Notes: generated from the letters alone by a model not told the origin. 64,000 bases of DNA from Corynebacterium testudinoris (GCF_001021045.1 NZ_CP011545.1:868001-932000); one strand, 5' to 3'; counted from the first letter of the stretch, positions 45,951-54,805 are shown. Made by a program: numbers and translations.

Positions 45951-45987
45951 CCTGCGCCATAGAAGGCCACATTAGGAGGAATCACCC

Positions 45988-46428
45988 ATGAGTTTCACTG
46001 TTTATCTTTCCGGCGAGATCCACACTGATTGGCGCGAGCAGATCCAGCGCGGGGCCACCGCTGCGGGGCTCGATGTCGTCTTTACGGCTCCGGTGACTGA
46101 TCATCCGGCCAGTGATGCCGCGGGTGATCACCTTGCTCATGCTGCCAGCGGCTTCTGGCGCGATCATCAGTCCGCCAAGGTCAATTCCATTCGTACTCGG
46201 ACGCTCATCGAGCAGGCGGATATGGTCGTCGTCCGCTTCGGTGAGGAGTATAAGCAGTGGAACGCTGCTTTTGACGCGGGCTATTGTGCGGCTCTAGGTA
46301 AGCCCTATGTGACGCTGCATGGTGAGGACATTGTTCATCCGCTCAAGGAAGTCGATGCCGCAGCCCAGGCCTGGTGCACGACGCCCGATCAGGTCGTGGA
46401 GATCTTGAGATACGTGCTTAAAGCCTGA
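45988..46428 (+). CDS. YtoQ family protein
   Basis: 146 residues, ATG after AGGAGGAATCACCC, a near-perfect ribosome site. SFTVYLSGEIHTDWRE, the TAPVTDHPASDAAGD loop, VNSIRTRTLIEQADMVVVRFGEEYKQWNAAFDAGYCAALGKPYVTLH are those of the YtoQ family, which has a nucleoside 2-deoxyribosyltransferase-like fold. The substrate is unknown. Confidence 0.88.
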   Translation: MSFTVYLSGEIHTDWREQIQRGATAAGLDVVFTAPVTDHPASDAAGDHLAHAASGFWRDHQSAKVNSIRTRTLIEQADMVVVRFGEEYKQWNAAFDAGYCAALGKPYVTLHGEDIVHPLKEVDAAAQAWCTTPDQVVEILRYVLKA

Positions 46429-46434
46429 CACACG

Positions 46435-46692
46435 TCAGTAGTGATAGCGGCAGGCGGCAATGCGAAGCTCTGTTGCGGTGAGTTTATAGACGAGCCGGTG
46501 CTCGTCGGTGACGCGGCGAGACCAGTAGCCGGCGAAGTCGTGCTTCAGCGGCTCCGGTTTGCCAATCCCCTCATTGCCGTTTCGGACAATGTCTTTCACT
46601 AGCAGGTTGATTCTTTTCAGTACTTTTCGGTCTTGCGTTTGCCACCAGAGATAGTCGTCCCACGCATGCTCATCCCAGACAGGCGGCATCAT
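46435..46692 (-). CDS. yoeB: YoeB-type toxin
   Basis: 85 residues, starting MMPPVWDEHAWDDYLWWQTQDRKVLKRINLLVKDI, then GIGKPEPLKHDFAGYWSRRVTDEHRLVYKL and the catalytic end CRYHY. It is a ribosome-dependent mRNA interferase. It overlaps the yefM end by 23 bases. ATG 46692 and 46689 are both possible. Confidence 0.95.
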   Translation of the reverse strand: MMPPVWDEHAWDDYLWWQTQDRKVLKRINLLVKDIVRNGNEGIGKPEPLKHDFAGYWSRRVTDEHRLVYKLTATELRIAACRYHY

Positions 46693-46927
46693 GTGGTTCG
46701 CCGCGGCCGGCTTCAAGGCGTTCCATGGCGTCGAGAAGACGCCGCGCGTTAGCGGGGGAGCGGAGCAGGTAAGCAGTTTCTCGAAGGGATTCGTAATCGG
46801 CGAGCGAGACCATGACGACAGGGTCGTGTCCGGCTCGAGTAACGACGATTGCTTCGCGATCATTGGTCACATCGTCCAGAACCTGTGCGTAGTTGGCACG
46901 TGACTCGGTGTAGCTCATAGTTCTCAT
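46670..46927 (-). CDS. yefM: YefM-type antitoxin
   Basis: 85 residues (or 82 from the second ATG, 46918). SYTESRANYAQVLDDVTNDREAIVVTRAGHDPVVMVSLADYESLRETAYLLRSPANARRLLDAMERL is the standard YefM fold: DNA-binding N-terminal half, YoeB-binding tail. Unlike the decayed relBE-like remnant at 39.0-39.5 kb this module is intact. Confidence 0.95.
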   Translation of the reverse strand: MRTMSYTESRANYAQVLDDVTNDREAIVVTRAGHDPVVMVSLADYESLRETAYLLRSPANARRLLDAMERLEAGRGEPHDAACLG

Positions 46928-46936
46928 TGCGGCGCG

Positions 46937-47629
46937 CTACCCCTTGAGCACCTCGACCATCTTCTCCGCAGTTTTCTTCGCCGAGCCGGGGTTTTGCCCG
47001 GTGACAAGGTTGCCATCTGCGATGGCATAGGGGGCAAAAGGAACGAGGGTTTTGTGGTAGTCGGCGCCGCGCTCTTTCATGTCGGCTTCCACGTTGTACG
47101 GTACCAGCTTTGCGACGCCCGCGAGGACTTCTTCCTGCCAGGAGAAACCTGTCAGGCGGCGGCCATCGACGAGAAGGCGGCCGTCGGAAAGCTCTGTGTT
47201 CAATAGCCCGCAGTAGCCGTGGCACACGGCGCCGACGACGCCACCGGCTTCGAAGATCTCGCGGGTGAGGCGTTGGAGGCCTTCGGAGTCGGGGAAGTCG
47301 TACATGACGGCGTGGCCGCCGGTGAAGAAGATGGCGTCGAAGTCGGAGGATTGGAGCTGGTCTGGGGAACGGGTGTCGTCGAGAAGCGCCATGCGTTCGG
47401 GATTCTCGTGCCACGCCTTCGCGGACTTGTCGTAGGTGGGGAATTTCAGCGACCGCGGCTCGAGCGGGGAATGGCCGCCGACCGGGCTGACGATGGTTTG
47501 CTCAAAGCCTTGGGCCTCGAACTCGTCCCAGGCGTGGGTGAGCTCGGAGAGCCACAGGCCGGTGGGGTGGGAGGGGTCGGATTCGTAGTGGTCGACGTTG
47601 GTGACTACGTGGAGGATGCGCTTGGTCAT
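46937..47629 (-). CDS. DJ-1/PfpI (Hsp31-like) amidotransferase-fold protein
   Basis: 230 residues from ATG 47629 after AAGGAG. TGGHAVMYDF, GGVVGAVCHGYCGLL with the nucleophilic Cys elbow, and TGFSWQEEVLAG ... TLVPFAPYAIADGNLVTGQNPGSAKKTAEKM match the Hsp31-type glyoxalase III or chaperone branch. It could detoxify methylglyoxal. It directly follows a TetR gene (10-base gap) and is probably under its control. Confidence 0.87.
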   Translation of the reverse strand: MTKRILHVVTNVDHYESDPSHPTGLWLSELTHAWDEFEAQGFEQTIVSPVGGHSPLEPRSLKFPTYDKSAKAWHENPERMALLDDTRSPDQLQSSDFDAIFFTGGHAVMYDFPDSEGLQRLTREIFEAGGVVGAVCHGYCGLLNTELSDGRLLVDGRRLTGFSWQEEVLAGVAKLVPYNVEADMKERGADYHKTLVPFAPYAIADGNLVTGQNPGSAKKTAEKMVEVLKG

Positions 47630-47639
47630 GGTGTGCTCC

Positions 47640-48257
47640 TTAAGTGAGGATGGCGGCGAACGAGGTGCGGACGCGGGCGTCGATAGTCGTGGGGTCGTGA
47701 TTGTCGAGCTTCCCATCGAGATGGAGAAACGCCAGCCCGTGGGCCAGCGCCCACGCCGCAGTGGCCAGGGCGGGCGCATCCGAGTCGGGGAAGACCTCCG
47801 CGACGGCGCTGGTCAGGAGATCATTGAGGTCTCTAGCGGCGCGTACTCGCTCGTCGTCGCGGTCATCGCACTCGCGGCCGAACATGAGCTTGAAGCGGGC
47901 CGGGTGGGCCAAGGCGAAGCGGACGTAGATGACGCCGAACTCGGCGAGATCAGCCGGATCGGAGGGGGGAGAGGGCAGCGACCCGAGCTGGGCCCGGAGG
48001 TCCTGGAACCCGTCGATCGCCACCGCAGACTCAAGCGCCTCCCGGTCATTGAAGTGCCGGTAGGGCGCAGCATTGGACACGCCCGCCCGCTTGGCCAGTG
48101 CCCGCATGGAGAAGTTCTCCCCGGACTCGAGCATGTCTGTGGCATGGGTGAGCAACGCCGTCCGCAGATCACCGTGGTGATAGGAAGATTTGGCTTCGGT
48201 CGCCATCTCATCTGCACTTTCCGCGCCTGTGCTCGGCGCCCCTGAATTCATTGCCAT
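47640..48257 (-). CDS. TetR-family regulator (WHG-type C-terminus)
   Basis: 205 residues; ATG 48257 or a later start at MATEAKSSYHHGDLR. The HTH is SSYHHGDLRTALLTHATDMLESGENFSMRALAKRAGVSNAAPYRHFNDREALESAV, and the C-terminal region FALAHPARFKLMFGRE...WALAHGLAFLHLDGKL matches the TetR_C WHG group. It heads an operon with the Hsp31-like gene. Confidence 0.88.
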   Translation of the reverse strand: MAMNSGAPSTGAESADEMATEAKSSYHHGDLRTALLTHATDMLESGENFSMRALAKRAGVSNAAPYRHFNDREALESAVAIDGFQDLRAQLGSLPSPPSDPADLAEFGVIYVRFALAHPARFKLMFGRECDDRDDERVRAARDLNDLLTSAVAEVFPDSDAPALATAAWALAHGLAFLHLDGKLDNHDPTTIDARVRTSFAAILT

Positions 48258-48281
48258 TCATGGTATCCCCGCTGGGCCGTG

Positions 48282-48317
48282 TTTTCAGTGCCGTTTTCAG
48301 TGCCGTTTTCAGTGCCG
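48282..48317. repeat. Three exact 12-base tandem repeats at the end of the OYE-like gene
   Basis: TTTTCAGTGCCG occurs at 48282-48293, 48294-48305 and 48306-48317. The third copy holds the stop codon of the oxidoreductase on the minus strand; the others lie just after it. Every copy carries the same stop in the same phase, so slippage here leaves the protein unchanged. Confidence 0.9.
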
Positions 48318-49586
48318 AGCGTTGAGCCAACGGCGGTAGCGACGCAGCGCGAGTTTCTGGCGTACCTGTTCCGCGGCGAACGTCAACCACGGATTGGCCC
48401 CCGGGCGCGTGGGCTTGCCAGCACCTACTCGGCGCAGTTGGACGCGGACGCGGGCCATCGACATGGCCGAGGCGATGGTCTTGTCCTTCGCCGTGATGGG
48501 TGCCAATGTCACCTTCGCTGCCTGGTCTTGCTGCCACGTGTTCGGCAGGTCCGGGTCCACGGCCAAGGCCGAACCCATGCCGACGACCGCGACGCCCTCT
48601 GCCAGGACTTCCTCCGCGACGGGCAGGCGGGTGATGCCGCCGGTGAGCATGAGGGGGATGGGGCTCGTCGCGGCCAGGTCGGTGGCGAGTTCAAGGAAGT
48701 ACGCCTCGCGGGCCAGGGTGCGTTCATCGGCGGAGGATCCGGTCATCGCGGGGCTTTCGTAGCTGCCGCCGCTGAGCTCGACGAGGTCAACTCCCAGGGG
48801 CGCGAGCAAGTCGATGACGCGCCGGGCATCATCGGCGTCGAACCCTCCGCGCTGGAAATCCGCGGAGTTGAGCTTCACGGCGACGGCGAAGCCCGGTTCG
48901 ACTACGGAGCGGACTGCCCGCACGATGTCGAGCAGCAGGCGGGCGCGATTATCCAGTGAGCCGCCCCATTCATCGGTGCGCGTGTTGCTCAGCGGCGAGA
49001 GGAACTGGGACAGCAGGTACCCGTGTGCGGCGTGGATTTCCACGCCGTCAAAGCCGGCCTGCTCCGCCAGCGCCGCCGTGGTGGCGAAGCGGTCGATGGT
49101 CTCCCGGATCTGGGCAGGCGTCATTTCGGTTGGCTCGGCGAAACGTCCACTTTGCTTGCCGACGTCCACGCGACGCGCCGAGGGCGCCCATGCCACGCGA
49201 CGCGCCGAGGGCGCCCATGCCACGCCCGGCATGTCCGCCATGACCTGGCGCCCGGGGTGGTTGATCTGCATCCACACCCGCGCGCCACCGGACTTAGCAG
49301 CGTCCGCCCAGCGGCGGAAGGGGTCGAGGGGCTGGTCGCCGTCGAGGACGACGCCGGCTGGGCCGGTCATTGCGGCATCGTGGACCATGACGTTTCCGGT
49401 GATGAGAAGGCCCGCGCCGCCGTTGCTCCAGCGTCGGTACAGGGTGGTCAGTTCATCGCCGGGCAGCTGGCCGGGGGCGGACATGTTTTCTTCCATCGCG
49501 GCTTTGGCGATGCGGTTGGGCAGTGTCGCTCCGTTGGCGAGAGTGAGGGGTTCAAAGACGAGAGACGTGGAATGTAAGCGGTGCAT
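48309..49586 (-). CDS. NADH:flavin oxidoreductase (old yellow enzyme family)
   Basis: 425 residues. FEPLTLANGATLPNRIAKAAMEEN, WMQINHPGRQV, GFDGVEIHAAHGYLLSQFLSPLSNTRTDEWGGSLDNRARLLLDIVRAVR and GSALAVDPDLPNTW form the FMN barrel of OYE-type reductases that reduce activated C=C bonds. The GQxxHxGR-type loop contains a 27-base duplication (VAWAPSARR twice, 49170-49223). The last 60 residues are basic and helical. Confidence 0.9.
   Translation of the reverse strand: MHRLHSTSLVFEPLTLANGATLPNRIAKAAMEENMSAPGQLPGDELTTLYRRWSNGGAGLLITGNVMVHDAAMTGPAGVVLDGDQPLDPFRRWADAAKSGGARVWMQINHPGRQVMADMPGVAWAPSARRVAWAPSARRVDVGKQSGRFAEPTEMTPAQIRETIDRFATTAALAEQAGFDGVEIHAAHGYLLSQFLSPLSNTRTDEWGGSLDNRARLLLDIVRAVRSVVEPGFAVAVKLNSADFQRGGFDADDARRVIDLLAPLGVDLVELSGGSYESPAMTGSSADERTLAREAYFLELATDLAATSPIPLMLTGGITRLPVAEEVLAEGVAVVGMGSALAVDPDLPNTWQQDQAAKVTLAPITAKDKTIASAMSMARVRVQLRRVGAGKPTRPGANPWLTFAAEQVRQKLALRRYRRWLNARH
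49170..49223. repeat. Exact 27-base tandem duplication in the OYE-like gene
   Basis: Positions 49170-49196 and 49197-49223 are identical, adding nine residues in frame in the loop after HPGRQVMADMPG. The two copies show no differences, so the event is recent or still slipping. Confidence 0.95.
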
Positions 49587-49618
49587 ACATGGGAGGGTAG
49601 CGAGCTAAGTTAACGGTG

Positions 49619-50674
49619 TCAACATCGCGGTGGCGCGTGCGTCAGTCCCTCATCCAGCCCTCGACGTCGCAATTCCGCCCGGGCCCGATCCAAGCCCCCA
49701 TGCTCCAGGGCAGCGAGCGTGGTCGTGCCCGTCCACACGTGCTTGCCAAACCTTGACACAGTCACCGAGAGATCACCCACGAGATGCTCCAGGTCACCCG
49801 GTGTATTCCGATGCTCGCTGGGCAGCGGTACCGGCAGCACGAAAGCCTGGTCCAAGGGAGCGGAGGCCGACACCTCAATCCGCCACCCGAAACCGCGACC
49901 CGATAGATGCCACTGCTCGTCGGACGTGGTCGTGGTGACCGGACTGATGGCGGGATCGCCGAGTCGTATGACGCGGCCGTCGGGAAGCATCACCACCAAC
50001 GCCGTCACCTCGACCGTGAGGGGGCCGGAGGTGACCACACCTCCGGCGAAGGCCACTGACGCGCCGGGCTCCGCGAAGCCCTGCGCCTGACCCCACCACC
50101 ACGATTCGGGAAAGCCTTCGCGACCCCAGTTCTTCTCCGAATAGACTTGGGCACCATCGAACTCCCAGGTCTCACCGCCGACCCTTGCCGTGCCCGATGC
50201 GCGACCGCTGGGCAGCCACGGGTGCCAATATTGGTTGAGTGCCGGGATCGTCTGGAAGATGCTGGACCCGCCGAGCATGCGGTGCGGCCACGGGCTGAGA
50301 TCGTGGAACGTCACGTCGAGTTGCGCGTCTTCGCCCAGGTTGACGTGCAATTCTCGGTCGCTGCCATCAAAGGCTGGCCTGGCGCCCTCATCAGGAGAAA
50401 ACCCGCCACGGACGCCGAGACCATCGGGATTGGTCCATGCACCGTCGAGGGCCTCGGTGCGCACGACGCCATTCGGCCATGAAGCTAAACCGACCGTCGA
50501 CCAAGCCCCGTCAGGACCTTCGTTTGCTCCGCACAGCGCGATGACCACCCGGCCGGTGTCCGGGTCGGTGATTCGCCAAAAGTACCCCTCCATCGCCACT
50601 CCGCGGTGGGCGCGACGGGGATCGCCAAAGAGTGGGTCGGCTCCGGTGGAGCGGTACTTGCTCATGAGGGACAT
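49619..50674 (-). CDS. Tocopherol cyclase-like protein
   Basis: 351 residues from ATG 50674 (or 50665). EGYFWRITDPDTGRVV, LSPWPHRMLGGSSIFQTIPALNQYWHPWLPSGRASG and GAQVYSEKNWGREGFPESWWWGQAQGF are the conserved blocks of the tocopherol cyclase family. No other vitamin E or plastoquinone gene is near, so the substrate here is probably a different lipid; many actinobacteria carry such homologues. Confidence 0.82.
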   Translation of the reverse strand: MSLMSKYRSTGADPLFGDPRRAHRGVAMEGYFWRITDPDTGRVVIALCGANEGPDGAWSTVGLASWPNGVVRTEALDGAWTNPDGLGVRGGFSPDEGARPAFDGSDRELHVNLGEDAQLDVTFHDLSPWPHRMLGGSSIFQTIPALNQYWHPWLPSGRASGTARVGGETWEFDGAQVYSEKNWGREGFPESWWWGQAQGFAEPGASVAFAGGVVTSGPLTVEVTALVVMLPDGRVIRLGDPAISPVTTTTSDEQWHLSGRGFGWRIEVSASAPLDQAFVLPVPLPSEHRNTPGDLEHLVGDLSVTVSRFGKHVWTGTTTLAALEHGGLDRARAELRRRGLDEGLTHAPPRC

Positions 50675-50736
50675 GCCGCAAGTGAACCACAGGCCGCTAG
50701 TCTGGGCGTTCAGGAACCGACGAGAGGACATTCCCG

Positions 50737-51222
50737 ATGAGCACCGAGAAAATGCCCGAGGAAGAACGCGACGTATTGCTGTCGTTCCTGTCGGAGCATC
50801 GGCGGCTGCTCCGGCAAACCGTCCTACAGCTCACCGACGAGGAAGCTCGCCGCCGCCTCGTGCCCTCCTTGACCACTCCGATGGGGCTTCTCAAACACGC
50901 GGCCTTCGTTGAGAATGTGTGGTTTGTGTGCCGTTTCGGCGGGAAAACGCGCGCTGACATGGACATTCCCGAGACTGTGGATGAGAGCTTCATTCTTGAG
51001 TCCGACGACACCCTCGCAGACCTAGCTGCAGAACACGAGAAAGCCATTGCTGCCGCCGACCGGGTCATTATCCAACTAAACCTGGACGATCGCTGCATCC
51101 ATCCGAGCATGGGCGAGCTCACTCTCCGGTGGGTGCTTACTCACTGCATCCGCGAGCTAGCCCAACACGCAGGCCACGCTGACATCCTCGTCGAGCAGAT
51201 CGTGGCTCAGCGTTCCGCCTGA
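50737..51222 (+). CDS. DinB/DUF664 family protein
   Basis: 161 residues. Helical bundle with likely metal-binding His residues in GLLKHAAFVENVWF and LTHCIRELAQHAGHADILVEQ, the pattern of DinB-like enzymes related to mycothiol-dependent transferases. In a mycothiol-containing host a thiol-transfer role is plausible but not shown. The last 16 bases overlap the convergent gene at 51207. Confidence 0.85.
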   Translation: MSTEKMPEEERDVLLSFLSEHRRLLRQTVLQLTDEEARRRLVPSLTTPMGLLKHAAFVENVWFVCRFGGKTRADMDIPETVDESFILESDDTLADLAAEHEKAIAAADRVIIQLNLDDRCIHPSMGELTLRWVLTHCIRELAQHAGHADILVEQIVAQRSA

Positions 51223-51587
51223 TCAACGGTGTGGGGGAGTTCCGTCCACGTGGCGACGACGTCGGTATCGGCCGACTCGGCCACTGCGCGCAGCTCCTCC
51301 GCGTAGTGCGCAATTGAGTCAAACGCATCTTCGCCGTGCGAACAGATCCACGCGGTCACGTGCTCTGTAGATACCCGCACCAGCGCGGGGAAGAAACAGC
51401 CCCCATCGAAGGCGACACCAGTGTCGTCCTTTTCCATTGCTTCCCACCACCGGCTGATTGTCAGCCACAGCTGGTCGCCGTCGTCGTAGGAGTGGAAGTC
51501 GGCTTGCAGCTTCACCAGGGACGTTTCCGTCCACGGTGTCGGGCCCAGCTTCGACCAGTCATAGTTCAGTTCATAGTGAGTAGCCAT
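51207..51587 (-). CDS. Hypothetical acidic protein
   Basis: 126 residues from ATG 51587 (MATHYELNYDWSKLG). Very acidic and Trp-rich (PWTETSLVK, LWLTISRWWEAME, VVATWTELPH), no transmembrane helix or signal. No family recognised. It is convergent with the DinB gene and stands alone. Confidence 0.6.
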   Translation of the reverse strand: MATHYELNYDWSKLGPTPWTETSLVKLQADFHSYDDGDQLWLTISRWWEAMEKDDTGVAFDGGCFFPALVRVSTEHVTAWICSHGEDAFDSIAHYAEELRAVAESADTDVVATWTELPHTVDQAER

Positions 51588-51669
51588 GTCTTCGACCATA
51601 GGGCAGCTATCGGCAATGATGTTCGATCATCCGAATAGTCCAAGGGAATTGGTGGCGGCTGCCCAGGGA

Positions 51670-52113
51670 TCATTCGAAAGTGGGTCGACGCCGCGCGGCT
51701 TTGATATCTGATCGGTGCTTCTTCGTTGCTAATCGACGCCGCACTGATCCCCGCGTCGGCTTCGTCCCCCGCCGGGGCGGTGGTGGCGGCGCCAGTGCCT
51801 GGCGCAACAGCGCAGCCATGCGCTCCCGGGCTTCCGCCCGGTTGCGAATCTGAGACCGCTGCGTGGACACGGAGACGGTGAGCACGGTTCCGCTGGTCCG
51901 ATTGTCGAGATTGCGCAAGGCCCGACGGCGTTGAGCATCGGTCAACGCACTCGTAGCTGCAAGGTCGATCGATAGCTGAACCTTGCTATCGGTGGTGTTG
52001 ACACCCTGGCCACCAGGACCCGAAGACCGGGCAAAACGTTCATTGAGATCTGCCGCAGGAATAACCAGGCCCTCGGGAACCCCGGGACCTGGCGCGATAG
52101 GCAGATCTTTCAT
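51670..52113 (-). CDS. arfB: Alternative ribosome-rescue factor ArfB
   Basis: 147 residues from ATG 52113. The GGQ catalytic loop is intact (SSGPGGQGVNTTDSKVQL, Gly34-Gln36), and the basic C-terminal tail (RGTKPTRGSVRRRLATKKHRSDIKAARR) is the part that enters the empty mRNA channel. It hydrolyses peptidyl-tRNA on stalled ribosomes. Confidence 0.93.
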   Translation of the reverse strand: MKDLPIAPGPGVPEGLVIPAADLNERFARSSGPGGQGVNTTDSKVQLSIDLAATSALTDAQRRRALRNLDNRTSGTVLTVSVSTQRSQIRNRAEARERMAALLRQALAPPPPPRRGTKPTRGSVRRRLATKKHRSDIKAARRRPTFE

Positions 52114-52255
52114 GGCAACCACTCTAGCTGGCTCTACGCGGGCACTTCTGACGTGTGCTAGAGATAGATATGGGCTTGCTAACAACGCGTGAACGTCGAC
52201 GGGCAGAACTCACGGTCCGACGTTGTTCAGTATTCCCGGCCGGTGATCTCTCGCC

Positions 52256-53374
52256 ATGAATTCACTTGTCCGAGCCACTCCCAAGGCTTTGATTGCCTTA
52301 AATGTCCTGTCTGATGCTCTCGCCACGTCTTTCCTAGCCGCGAGTATCGGTTTCTTGGTCTTAGACCGCTCCACTGTGCATCCGGGATTGTCGATGTCAC
52401 TCGTGGGAGCATTTCTCTTTCTCGGGATCGTGCTGTCGTTTCCCGTGGGAGCTCTCGGGGATCGCTGGGGTACTCGCCGAGTCCTCATGGCGGTTCAAGT
52501 GGTACAGGTTGCCGTTTACCTAGCCATGTTCTTTAGCTCGGGTTACACGTTCGTCATTGTGTTGGCAGCCGCGTTCGGATTGGGGCGGGTCGTGTCACCT
52601 CTGCGAGGTGCGCTCCCTCCTCGCTACATCGACAAGCAAGAGTTGATTGGTTTCAAATCACGCCTGCGCACCTGGACGCTCACGGTTGCGTTGCTGGGTA
52701 GTGCGCTCGTCCCGATAGTGCTGCGTTTTGAAACCCGGCTGTATCTAGCCGTCGCCTTCGTGGGCATGGTGGCGTACCTGGCCTGCTATTCAGCGACGTA
52801 CCTGCTCAGGGGTGAAGGCGCTAGCGGTCAGCCGGGGGAGCATCGAGCGCGCGTGCCGATGGGGCTTCAAGCGGGGGACTGGGGAATATGGTGGCTGCTT
52901 GTGGGAGGCTTCCTCATCGTCGGTATCGCCGGGGCGTTGCTCCCGTTCGTCGTCGCCGGTTTCGGGCCGGGCTATGCCTGGCTTCTGTTTGCGTCCTCAG
53001 TCCTGGGAATTGTGGTCAACGATGCCGTGCGGAGACTCATTTCCAGGGTGACTTCTCCAGATGGTCGAGTGGCCTATCCTCTAAAGCTGATTGCTGTTGC
53101 ATATCTGACTGGGATTGGCTCAGTCGGGTTCTTTCTTTTTCTCCTGACTTCCTCAGTTGCCCCGGCTGTGATTCTGCTTGGTTTCCTGGTGGGGTCACTT
53201 CTGGGAACAGTCGGTGAAGTACTGAACGTGGTCGTTGCCTGGGATGTGCAGTATTCAGTGGGTAATGAATCGCGGCGAACGTCGATCGTGGCGCTGTTTT
53301 CGCTGACGTCGTCACTGGGCGGGAGCGTAGGACAGCTCGTGAGCGGCCGGATATATTCGGCCGCCGTCGATTGA
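52256..53374 (+). CDS. MFS transporter
   Basis: 372 residues with about eleven helices, shorter than usual. FLFLGIVLSFPVGALGDRWGTRRVLMAVQ is the loop 2-3 motif. No sub-family signature or neighbour suggests a substrate. The ATG 52256 start lacks a good Shine-Dalgarno site, and the end (SGRIYSAAVD) is abrupt, so a few residues could be missing at either end. Confidence 0.75.
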   Translation: MNSLVRATPKALIALNVLSDALATSFLAASIGFLVLDRSTVHPGLSMSLVGAFLFLGIVLSFPVGALGDRWGTRRVLMAVQVVQVAVYLAMFFSSGYTFVIVLAAAFGLGRVVSPLRGALPPRYIDKQELIGFKSRLRTWTLTVALLGSALVPIVLRFETRLYLAVAFVGMVAYLACYSATYLLRGEGASGQPGEHRARVPMGLQAGDWGIWWLLVGGFLIVGIAGALLPFVVAGFGPGYAWLLFASSVLGIVVNDAVRRLISRVTSPDGRVAYPLKLIAVAYLTGIGSVGFFLFLLTSSVAPAVILLGFLVGSLLGTVGEVLNVVVAWDVQYSVGNESRRTSIVALFSLTSSLGGSVGQLVSGRIYSAAVD

Positions 53375-53388
53375 GCTGGCCTGGAAAA

Positions 53389-54084
53389 CTACTTCGCCAG
53401 GACGACGAGAAACTCCAGCGTTCCGGCGTCTTCAACCGCAACGAATCCCAGGTTAGGTGCTTCGACGCCGAAGTCGGACCAGGTGATGGGGATGCTGCCA
53501 GCCGCGTTGATCTCGCCGTTGACTACTGCGACCTGGAGCGTCGCGGAGGCCGGCTGGGTGACGCCGTTGATGGTCAGGTCGCCCTGGACGGTGACATCGA
53601 TCGGGTCGCTGCCCAGGCCTTCGAGGGAAGCAGGCTCGGTGATGGTGAACACGGCGTTCGGGTTGGCGGTGGTGTCGATGGCTTGGGTACGGAAGTAGTT
53701 GTCGCGGCGGTCAGAGTCGGTGGTCACGCTGGCCAGGTCGACGGTGATGCTGCCGGAGTTGAGGGTGCCGTTGTCTACGGCGGCGTCGCCAGTGACGGTC
53801 TCGGTGCGGCCGACGACGGTGACGTCGGCGCCGTTGAGGACTTCGTTGACTCGGTATCCCGCGTAGGAACCAGTGCTGATGGTCCATGCCCCATTGATGT
53901 CGGTGGCAGCATCGGTTGTGGCTGTGGCTGAGGTGCTGCTGCTCAGGCTGGGGGCGGCGACGTCGCTTGATTCATTTGCCGCGTAGATGCGGGGAATGAT
54001 CAATGCTGCCGCGATGATTATTGCCAGTACCGCGACAGCGATGGCGATGATCTTCTTGGTCCTACCGGAACTGTTCTCGGTCAT
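53389..54084 (-). CDS. YceI-family protein with membrane anchor
   Basis: 231 residues from ATG 54084 after AAGGAGACC. A membrane helix (KKIIAIAVAVLAIIIAAALIIPRIYA), a Ser/Thr-rich linker and the YceI lipocalin-like barrel: GAWTISTGSYAGYRVNEVLNGADVTVVGRT, GSITVDLASVTTDSDRRDNYFRTQAIDT and the end TWSDFGVEAPNLGFVAVEDAGTLEFLVVL. YceI proteins bind polyprenyl lipids in the envelope. Confidence 0.92.
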   Translation of the reverse strand: MTENSSGRTKKIIAIAVAVLAIIIAAALIIPRIYAANESSDVAAPSLSSSTSATATTDAATDINGAWTISTGSYAGYRVNEVLNGADVTVVGRTETVTGDAAVDNGTLNSGSITVDLASVTTDSDRRDNYFRTQAIDTTANPNAVFTITEPASLEGLGSDPIDVTVQGDLTINGVTQPASATLQVAVVNGEINAAGSIPITWSDFGVEAPNLGFVAVEDAGTLEFLVVLAK

Positions 54085-54352
54085 GGTGGTCTCCTTAGGT
54101 TGCCTTGAGGTACGAGACAACGCTAAACCCTCGTTGTGGACATGTCACCATGATTGAGGTACTTCACAGGAATTTCCGGAGAAACTCTGAATAGCGATCG
54201 TTTCCGAGTGCGCGGTCGCCCGACGAGACGAATCGCAGGTAGATCGTCGATTATGTAGGTCTCGAAGCGAGGTCACATGCGCTGGGCTGGAATTAATTGC
54301 CAAGTGCCGTGATGTGTCCCACACTCCCATGGCGGGACATTGTGCCGGGGAG

Positions 54353-54718
54353 CTAGGCGGGGGCGTCGTAAAGCTCCCTGGCGGCGATGATGCTGGACAT
54401 GTGCGCATTGGCCCACTCTTTGAGGACGTCGAGGGGCTCGCGCAGCGAATGCCCCTCCGGGGTGAGTTCGTACTCGACGCGCGGTGGGATTTCTGGGTAC
54501 TGGGTGCGTTTGACCAGGCCATCGCGTTCTAATGCGCGCAGGGTTTGGGTGAGCATTTTTTGGGAGATGCCATCAATGCGCCTGTTGAGCTCGCCGAAGC
54601 GCAGTGGGCCGTCGGATAGGGCACCCACGACGAGGAGGGTCCAGGTGTCGCCGATTCGGTCGAGGAGGCGGCGGGTGGGGCAGTCGCGGTTGTAGGGGTC
54701 CCAGGCGTGGGTGGCCAT
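54353..54718 (-). CDS. HxlR-family transcriptional regulator
   Basis: 121 residues. DCPTRRLLDRIGDTWTLLVVGALSDGPLRFGELNRRIDGISQKMLTQTLRALERDGLVKRTQYPEIPPRVEYELTPEG is a full HxlR winged helix. The N-terminal Cys13 is the position used for thiol or aldehyde sensing in YodB/HypR relatives. It is divergent from an NAD(P)-dependent reductase, its likely target. Confidence 0.93.
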   Translation of the reverse strand: MATHAWDPYNRDCPTRRLLDRIGDTWTLLVVGALSDGPLRFGELNRRIDGISQKMLTQTLRALERDGLVKRTQYPEIPPRVEYELTPEGHSLREPLDVLKEWANAHMSSIIAARELYDAPA

Positions 54719-54788
54719 GGTTGGGATCCTCTCGGGAACGAAAGAGTGCGATACGAACTTTTGGGTAAGTACTAGCCATTGCGTTGTT

Positions 54789-54805
54789 ACTTACTTATCG
54801 TAAGT
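54789..54805. promoter_or_regulatory. Probable HxlR operator
   Basis: ACTTAC (54789-54794) and GTAAGT (54800-54805) form an inverted repeat around TTATC; a further GTAAGTAC lies at 54766-54773. The sites are in the 135-base gap between hxlR and the divergent reductase. Confidence 0.65.
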
